Shown: in pieces, positions 56,880-64,000 of the stretch
Layout of the letters: the number at the start of each line of letters is the position of its first letter
Numbering within the stretch: position 1 is the stretch's first letter
From: Chionoecetes opilio
Taxonomy: Eukaryota > Arthropoda > Malacostraca > Decapoda > Majidae
Length of the DNA stretch: 64,000 bases
Assembly: GCA_016584305.1 (NCBI GenBank)
Contig: JACEEZ010012915.1
Coordinates: 56,001-120,000, forward strand
Reading direction: 5' to 3'
Position numbers and translations under genes: made by a program
The notes under the pieces: model-generated
What the model was told of the DNA's origin: nothing
The model's database searches: none
Seen by the model: only the letters and a program-made list of their open reading frames with translations

Positions 56880-57790
56880 ATCACACTTAACAGCACAAGT
56901 CACGGTCGAAACACCAAGTCACACACGCAGCCAGGTAGTTAGTGGTCCCTCTAATCACCCAGGTAGCCAGCCAGGTAACAGCTCGTCTATGGGGCAGGCG
57001 TCGCACACTATATATCCAAAGCCAGTAGAATTAGAACCCTATTCCACTGGCTTCACACTATCACTCCCTATTAGTCTGTGCGTCAGGGTTCAGGTTTACT
57101 GCAAGGTCCAAAACACCACTCGGGGCACACGTCTTGGCGCCTTTACTGTCCTGCGCCGCCCGAGTGACCGCACTTGCAGCACATTTCTCAAGACGATCAT
57201 TGTAGTGTTTGGGTCGGGGTTGTCGGCGGGGTGTCGGGGGGTTGTCGGGGTGCGTGGCCTCTTGCTGTGTCAACAACCGAGATGCCGCCAGTGAGGCCCA
57301 ACTGACCTCTGACCCGCCACCTGACCTGCCGCGCTCCTCCCCTCTCGTGTGACCACCCCTCACAGGTCATGACCTCGAGGGCATCCCAACAGTGGCCCTC
57401 ACGCGGGTCACACTTACCCCGACCCAGTGACCCCGGCGTGAGGAGCTCTTCACCTTCACCTCTAACCCCGCCGGCCTTCTCCTCTTCTGCACCGTGGCGT
57501 CACATGCAGGTGTCAGCTTTCTCATGCGTGCGTGTGTGTGCGTGTGTGCTGCACCTGCCACGCACCTCGTTCACGACCATGTCCCGTCACACACACGCCC
57601 ATGTCCCGTCACACACGCCCATGTCCCGTCACCCATGCCTGTGAGGGGCTGGTCCCAGGCCGTCACACACGCGGCGCAACACAACACAACACTGTCAGGG
57701 TCCCGGCGACGCCCTCGTCCTCACCGCGCACGCCACCACGGCCGCGGGTGTGGGCATGGGCGTGGGTGTAGGCGTGGGGCGTGTCCTGGC
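56880..57790 (-). other. GC-rich region, likely 3' UTR of the minus-strand gene
   Basis: Base composition shifts to GC/CpG-rich from ~57060 to 58150, with CACACACGCCCATGTCCCGT repeats at 57588-57640. Several open frames on both strands are composition-driven. No minus-strand AATAAA was found near. Confidence 0.4.
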
Positions 57791-57791
57791 C

Positions 57792-58137
57792 TCACATGTC
57801 GTGGTGGTGTGCTGCCGTGACGGCCTGCAGCGTGGTGGCGTCGTAGCCGTGGTAGGGGTAGGAGGCGGCGGCGGCGGCCATGTGGGGAAACTGGTGCAGG
57901 AGGGAGGCGGCGTCGGGCTTGAGATGCTGCGCCAACATGTCTTGCTTCATCACATTGTGGCGCGGCGCCGCCATGCCCGCCAGGCTGGGGTCGTAGCCCA
58001 TCTTGGAGGGGTCGTACGTCATCTTGGAGGGGTCGTAGGCCATCTTGGCCACGTACATGGCCCGCATGTCGTGGCCCGCGTGGTCGAAGGGGTGGGCCAT
58101 GACCGAGCCGTCGCCGTGGCCCCCCAGCAGCAGCTCC
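57792..58137 (-). CDS. Terminal exon of an unidentified minus-strand gene
   Basis: Minus strand: acceptor CTTGTGTTGCAG, then an open frame of ~115 codons to TGA at 57792. It encodes ELLLGGHGDGSVMAHPFD, three consecutive YDPSK/YDPSL repeats with Met spacers, PRHNVMKQDMLAQHLKPDAA, an Ala5 run, SYPYHGYDATTLQAVTAAHH and a final HHHDM. His/Ala/Met-rich, GC-rich sequence of this kind is common at the C-terminus of developmental transcription factors, but I see no DNA-binding domain and do not name it. Upstream exons must lie beyond 58137, possibly outside the window. Confidence 0.65.
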
Positions 58138-58424
58138 CTGCAACACAAGGCACGGGGGTCAGGGGGGTGAGGGGAACACACACGTTAAGACATGCAGCAC
58201 AACACTCCATGCGTGACCACCCAATGATGACTTGGCTAGCAATACGATACATGGTAATGATAATAATAGTAATGGCTAGAAGGAGAGTGATAGCATCGGA
58301 ATACGAGTATACCACGTGTGTGTGTGTGTGTGTGTGGCTTGCCTGGGAAGGAGTGTCCGTCACTGCGTACCTTTTTTCACTATCAGTTAACTAAATTCAT
58401 TCATTCATTTTATTCAGTCAGTTA

Positions 58425-58899
58425 CCGTAGATAACACTAAAGTCGCCAGGACAACGTTTTTTTCGATGTACAGACGTCTGGTGGCGTTAATACTTACATT
58501 TCTACATTCATGATTTCAAGAAAGTTAGAAGGGGCTATCTGGAAAGTCTGTGTTATTTTGTGTCTTCATCTGTATCATATTATGGCTATAAATGAACAAA
58601 TGACAAAAATATCACCAGAGTGGCGACCAACACTAAGGTCGCCATTTAGTGTTTATGTTCTGAGTGTCCTCCCGCCGTCGTCGTCGCGCGAAAAAAAACG
58701 AGTAGTGAAATTTGAAACCGTATATACTTGCAGATACAAAGCATAAAACAACGCTGAAACAGAGTAAATTTAACAGCCATGATATAAACTACTGTGTATC
58801 ATCTTCAGTGGCACATACAAATCAGTAGTGATGCTATAATTCGTAATATTTGGCGACTGGCGACATTAGTGCAGCTGGTGACTAAAGTGTTATCTACGG
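58425..58899. mobile_element. CCGTAGATAAC element, 475 bp
   Basis: CCGTAGATAACACTAAAGTC to GACTAAAGTGTTATCTACGG with TA flanks. Closely related to 22419-23064 (shared AAGTTAGAAGGGGCTATCTG-type and CGCTGAAACAG blocks). Confidence 0.85.
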
Positions 58900-59549
58900 T
58901 AGGCGTTCAGTCATTCAGTCAAGTCAGTTGCATTTTTCTTTAAATCAGTCCCTCTCTCTTCCTTTCTTTATCTTCTGTATACCTCCTTCAGAGTATCTCA
59001 AAAACACACACGCACTCTAGAGCCAGTTAGAGAAGGTCGGGCGTCGGGTCGAAGTCAGGTCGAAGTCGTGTCGTAGTCGGGGCCAGTCGTAAGCCAGTGC
59101 CGCGGTCGAGGGTCGGGAGGCGTGGGGGCTCAGGTGTCGGGTTAGGTTACCATCGGAGCCGCGCGGTTAACGAGACTCGACGTAAATCTGTGAGTTTAGA
59201 CTCCAATAACTAATTATGTCTCCGGGACCTTACATACCATAGGACCTCCCTCCCTCCCCTCCTGTGGTAGTATGTCCTTCTGTCTTTCTGTCCTTAGGGG
59301 TTTGTTCTAAGGTCATGGGAAGTGATTTCACTGTGTGTGTGTGTGTGTATGTATGGAAAGATATGGATGTGTTTGGTTCTTTCGTAACGTAATTGCCTAT
59401 TTGATTAACGAAGTCAAAGATGAGAAATGAAAAAAAAGTAAGGAAATATACATAAAGAGAATGAAGAAAGGAAATAAAAAGTACAGTGTGAATGAGTAAT
59501 CGCAAATATTGCAACAAGAAGAATAGGAGGGAAAGATAGATATTTTTTT

Positions 59550-59875
59550 TTTTTCCTATAGCGCCTGTAGGCAGTGACTTCTAAGGCTCGGATGGTAGGC
59601 TCTGGAGGTTCACTTGAGGGCTGTGATGGTTGGTCCTCGCCCGTGGTGGCGCAGGCAGGACTTTTATAGTGACGCCTGTGATTAGAGGCTCATGCCGCCC
59701 CCCTGTGTCCTCCGATGCACTCGCCATCGAAGGTAGAATTAATGGGCAGGGCATGTGGGTGTTCTTAGGCCACTCGACGGTGCAGACATATTTTGGTTCT
59801 CATCGGGGATCGAACTCGGGTCACCGAGAACGCCACTCTCTGAGACGCTAACCACTTTGCTACCGCCTCCCCCGG
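59550..59875 (-). mobile_element. tRNA-derived SINE, minus orientation
   Basis: The complement contains box A (GTAGCAAAGTGGTTAGCG) and box B (GAGTTCGATCCCCGATG); the 3' end at 59563 is TATAGCGCCTGTAGGCAG. Most complete copy. Confidence 0.82.
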
Positions 59876-59980
59876 ATTACCAAATATGGCTGCAAATATA
59901 AAGGAAAGAAAGAAATATGCTAGCTGAAGAGGGGAAAAAAGAGGAAAAATGAAAACAAGAGTAACATGATCCTTAGCCTG

Positions 59981-60210
<230 letters not shown>

Positions 60211-60371
60211 CCTGAATATTTACTGCCATAACTGATCTACCTTTTAAGCCATCTGTGTGTTTAATTAATAACTTTAATTGAATAAATATAAAAGAAAAAA
60301 AGCATATTAAATAAATAAAAAAAATTAAAAAGAGAGAGAGAGTACTTCATTCACTTCAACCATACTGAAAG

Positions 60372-60373
<2 letters not shown>

Positions 60374-60423
<50 letters not shown>

Positions 60424-60850
60424 CTTGATAACACATGTGACCCTATGAAAATTAAGGAAATACCAACCCCCAACCTCCCCTAACCCCCCTCCCCAACCCT
60501 CCCCCCCCCCACACACTAACCCAACCTAACCTACGGCAAAGATACAACAAAAAAAATATATGGAAGCCCTTCTGAGCTGTGGCCAGTTTACCCCTTAACC
60601 ACCCTCCCCTCTTTTCCCCTCCCCTGCTGTGTCTCCCCTCTCTTCTTGCCATCCCCTCCCCTCCCCTTCCCTCCCCTCTCCTTCCCCTCCCTTCCCCTGC
60701 TGTGTCTCCCCTCCCTCCCCTCCCCTTCCTCTCCCATCCTCGTGTTTCCCCTCTCTCCTTCCCCTCACTCAGTAGGGGTTCGAGGAGGAGGAGGAGGAGA
60801 GGAGGAGGAGGAGGAGGAGGAGGAGGAGGAGGAAGAGGAGGAGGAGGACT
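60374..60850. repeat. (CT)n, C-rich and (GGA)n low-complexity region
   Basis: (CT)n 60374-60420, pyrimidine-rich CCCCTCCC sequence 60590-60770, (GGA)n 60783-60850. Open frames here are low-complexity artefacts. Confidence 0.8.
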
Positions 60851-60890
60851 AAGGGGAGATTAATTAGGAAGAAAGGAAGGAGGGATGACG

Positions 60891-60892
<2 letters not shown>

Positions 60893-60969
<77 letters not shown>

Positions 60970-61011
60970 TTAGCATAAAACCGCCACCCACCACAATAAA
61001 CACTTCCACGT

Positions 61012-61074
<63 letters not shown>
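60893..61074. repeat. (GA)36 followed by (CT)30, hairpin-forming
   Basis: GA run 60893-60963, ~50-bp spacer with CCACGTGG, CT run 61015-61074. Confidence 0.95.
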
Positions 61075-61078
<4 letters not shown>

Positions 61079-61169
61079 GTTTATATCTTAATTCTAATTC
61101 TCCATTATGATAGTTCCTTGCCAGACCTTTCCTCCACTTGAAGTCCCTCACTCCTTCCTGTCCTCTTGT

Positions 61170-61720
61170 CCTGGTGGAGGAGGAGGAGGAGGAGGAGGAG
61201 GAGGAGGAGGGGGGAAAAGAGGAAGGAAGGAAGATGCAGAGGATTGTAATTGAATCTGCAAGAAAAGGATCAAGATGACGAGGAGGAGGAAGAGGGGAAG
61301 GAGACGAGGAAAGAAAGAAGGAAGGAAGGAAGGAAAGTAGATAAATTCAGAGGACAAGAAAATAGATTGTTCGAGGAGGAGAAGAAAGAAGGAAGGAAGG
61401 AGTAGAGAAAGGATGGTAGAAAGGTGATTAAATTATTTTCCTTTCCTCTTCTTTCTTCCTTTCCTCCTTTTCCCTCCCACATCTCGTTTCCCCTCACCGT
61501 TCCTTTTTCCCCTCTTTTCTCTCTTTTCCACCGTTCCTTTTTCCCCTCTTTTCCACCGTTCCTTTTTCACCTCTTTTCCCTCTTTTCCACCGTTCCTTTT
61601 TCCCCTCTTTTCCCTCTTTTCCCCGTCTTTTTCCCCTCTTTTCCACCGTTCCTTTTTCCCCTCTTTTCCCTCTTTTCCACCGTTCCTTTTTCCCCTTTCC
61701 CCTTCGTCTCTTGTGTCCTC
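61170..61720. repeat. (GGA)n and CCGTTCCTTTTTCCCCTC array
   Basis: Purine-rich 61178-61410, then ~6 copies of a CACCGTTCCTTTTTCCCCTC TTTTC-type unit of ~30-50 bp at 61495-61700. Confidence 0.75.
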
Positions 61721-61731
61721 ACGCCCTCAGG

Positions 61732-61843
61732 CAGCGGCGACATTCACGCCCCAGCTGACCTAATAAATGACCTACCCTCACCGCTTCCCCCCTCCGCTCC
61801 TCCACCACCTCCTCCTCCTCCTCCTCCTCCCAAGGGTTCCTAA
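61732..61843 (+). CDS. Possible proline-rich terminal exon
   Basis: Acceptor-like CACGCCCTCAG then GSGDIHAPADLINDLPSPLP, SAP, a Pro11 run and KGS before TAA. It has non-repetitive codons at the start, but no support from flanking exons; the Pro run comes from a (CCT)n microsatellite. Confidence 0.3.
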
Positions 61844-62421
61844 TACTTCTTCTGTTCCTCCTCCTTCTCTTCCATCTGTCTCCTCTACCTCTTTCTCCTC
61901 TTTTTTAACTCTTCTTCCCTTCTTTCTCTTTCTTTCCTTCGCTATCCTCTTATTCCTTCTCCTTTTTAACCCTCTTTCCCCTTCTTTCCTTCCTTACAGC
62001 TCCTCCTCCTCCTCCTCCTCGCCAGGCAAGGCTGCCGCACCACCCTTGAACCTCCACACTGTGTTCACACCATTACAAAACACACATAACATGACCTATC
62101 TATCAAGCACTAAACCTACCCCCACAAACTAGTAGTAGTTAGCCATAGATTACAGCTTTCAACTTTCCTCACAAATTCCATGCAGTCTTTCTATATTGCA
62201 TGGTATCACTTCTTTTCCGGCCAGCTTCGGCTGGAGGGATGGGTGGGTGGGGAGGAGCCTTCTACTTCCTATCCTTTCTCTCTTATTATCTAGTTAGTGT
62301 AGTGTAGTTAAAGCAAACAGCCTTGTAAGGACCTATCGGTCTGTTGCTGTTTGTGTTTCCTTTGTATTCCTTTGTATTTGTATTCCTCCTCCTCCTCCTC
62401 CTCCTCCTCCTCCTCCTCCCC

Positions 62422-62560
62422 AGGGGCGCCGCGGGTCACCACGGCGCCGCCAACGGTTCCGGGCCACTTGTCTACAGGCCGCGGCAGGTCACAAGGCGGC
62501 GACAACATGACCTGCCCCCTACTGTGTCCACCCCCCTTACCCCCTACACCCCCCACTGAC
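62422..62560 (+). CDS. Possible exon after a (CCT)n tract
   Basis: Acceptor-like CTCCCCAG followed by GAAGHHGAANGSGPLVYRPR in a GC-rich patch; also open in a second frame. No flanking evidence; reported as a candidate only. Confidence 0.22.
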
Positions 62561-62904
62561 CCCCCACTGATCACCCACCACACCCTTGAGGCAGGTGCAC
62601 TCCCCCCTCCCACCTTTCCCCTCTTTCACCGCCACCTGCCGCGCTGTCACCAAATTCATTGACAAGTTTATTGCACGTGTTTCTGTTTTTTTTTCTGTTT
62701 CTGTTTGTGTCTGTTATTGTATTTTGATTTATTTTGTTTTTGTATTGGTAGTGTTAATTTTAGTTCTTGTTTTTTATGATTTGTTGTATTTTTGTTGCTT
62801 TAGGTAGACACAAAATTAAAAAAACGAAGAAAAACCAGACGAAGAAATTTAAAGTAAGGGAAAAAACCGAAGAAAATGACACCAAACCAAGAAAAAATAA
62901 AGAA

Positions 62905-62907
<3 letters not shown>

Positions 62908-62947
<40 letters not shown>
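62908..62947 (+). repeat. (GA)20 microsatellite
   Basis: Simple GA run in otherwise unremarkable AT-rich sequence (62670-63150). Confidence 0.9.
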
Positions 62948-62952
<5 letters not shown>

Positions 62953-63159
62953 CCCGTTAATTAATGTGATAGTAGTTAACTGCAAGGAAAAAAATTATAA
63001 CAAATAAATAAATAAATAAAACAGTATCTCCCAAACCGTTTATCAGACACAAAAACTAGTAGAACATATTTTTATCAGCTAATTGAATGACATACAATTA
63101 TAATATCCAACAATTTTCACGAATCTGTGACCAAAATATTTTTTCCGGCCAGAGGGATG

Positions 63160-63838
63160 CGAAAATTTGAGCGATTGTTGGCGAAACACATTTTTTTTGA
63201 GAGATTGTAGGCGAATTTTTTTTTTGACCGAGATTGTAGGCGAACACACATTTTTGACTGAGATTGTGGGCGAAGCACATTTTTTTACCGAGATTGTAGG
63301 CGAAACATTTTTTTTTACCGAGATTGTAGGCGAAACCCATTTTTTTTACCGAGATTGTAGGCGAAAGAATTTTTTTTTTGACCGAGATTGTTGGCGAAAC
63401 ACATTTTTTGACCGAGATTGTTGGCGAAACACATTTTTGACCGAGATTGTTGGCGAAACACACTTTTTTGACCGAGATTGTTGGCGAAACACACATTTTT
63501 GACCGAGATTGTTGGCGAAACACTTTTTTGACCGAGATTGTTGGCGAAACACTTTTTTTTGTTACTGAGATTGTTGGCGAAACACATTTTTTTTGACCGA
63601 GATTGTTGGCGAAACACATTTTGTTCTACCGAGATTGTAGGCGAAACACTTTTTTTTACCGAGATTGTAGGCGAAACCCATTTTCTTTACCAAGATTGTT
63701 GGCGAAACACATTTTTTTTGACCGAGATTGTTGGCGAAACATTTTTTTTTACCGAGATTATTGGCAAAATATTTTTTTGACCGAGATTGTTGGCAAATTT
63801 TTTTTTTGACCGAGATTGTTGGCGAAACACATTTTTGC
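63160..63838 (+). repeat. ~30-bp array (GACCGAGATTGTTGGCGAAA), ~20 units
   Basis: ACCGAGATTGTTGGCGAAAC + ACATTTTTTTG, variable T-run length; subtypes GTTGGCG and GTAGGCG occur in blocks. Minus-strand open frames across it (CFANNLGQKK-like) are repeat artefacts. Confidence 0.93.
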
Positions 63839-64000
63839 CATTTTGCTTCGTAACTATCAGTCCTAGAGGAGAAATGCATCTATGCAAAGTTGTTATGACA
63901 ATTAACTAAACAATTTCTATCTTATGCTGAAACCAGTGTTCCATAAACTGTTATACTTTTCGAGAAAATTTATGTTTTGTGAAAAAGAGTAATTTTCTGT

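Noticed and set aside
60579..61843. Long Ser/Pro/Phe-rich and Glu-rich frames
   Set aside because: Low-complexity CT, GGA and CCT tracts; only the short stretch at 61732-61843 was kept as a weak candidate.

Overview
The window is nuclear DNA from an animal, most likely an arthropod and plausibly a decapod crustacean. The reasons are GT-AG introns, an invertebrate-style multi-exon gene, interstitial CCTAA/TTAGG repeats (the arthropod telomere motif), very dense microsatellites and minisatellites, and many short DNA transposons. The species assignment is inference.

The main content is one complete plus-strand gene spanning about 3.63-43.14 kb. I assembled it by hand from 20 coding exons. Every junction is GT-AG, every junction keeps the reading frame, and the product is 866 residues ending at a TAG at 43139-43141. 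It is a transmembrane channel-like (TMC) protein: N-terminal cytosolic region, about ten membrane segments, the CWET/GQE motif in exon 13, a CGPFR motif in exon 16 and a basic C-terminal helix. A second gene is caught only at its end: a minus-strand terminal exon (57792-58137) coding a low-complexity, transcription-factor-like C-terminus. Two proline-rich plus-strand exon candidates near 61.8 and 62.4 kb are weak.

Everything else is repeats. (1) Tandem arrays inside the TMC introns: 77 bp x 8 (3.65-4.45 kb), 34 bp x ~210 (6.84-14.02 kb), 41 bp x 15 (16.09-16.69 kb), 25 bp x ~108 (26.29-29.01 kb) and 23 bp x ~29 (30.04-30.71 kb). Downstream there are 28-bp, ~60-bp, 31-bp and 12-bp arrays (48.0-51.7 kb) and a ~30-bp array at the right edge. 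Two intronic arrays carry copies of the 5' splice site of the exon they follow, and a third lies between a relic of exon 8 and the real exon 8. (2) DNA-transposon derivatives: ten copies of a TTAA-ended, piggyBac-like MITE; five copies of a TA-flanked CCGTAGATAAC palindrome; at least ten TA-CAG...CTG-TA elements of pogo/Tigger type in several sequence families; hAT elements, one with an exact 8-bp target duplication; and several large palindromes. (3) 5'-truncated non-LTR retrotransposon pieces (CR1/L2-like, RTE-like, and one with an RNase H domain) and tRNA-derived SINEs.

Insertions are heavily nested, up to four levels, so relative ages of the families can be read directly. I found no virus, prokaryotic operon, CRISPR array, rRNA or functional tRNA gene. 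The most unusual feature is the repeated coupling between tandem arrays and splice sites of the TMC gene.
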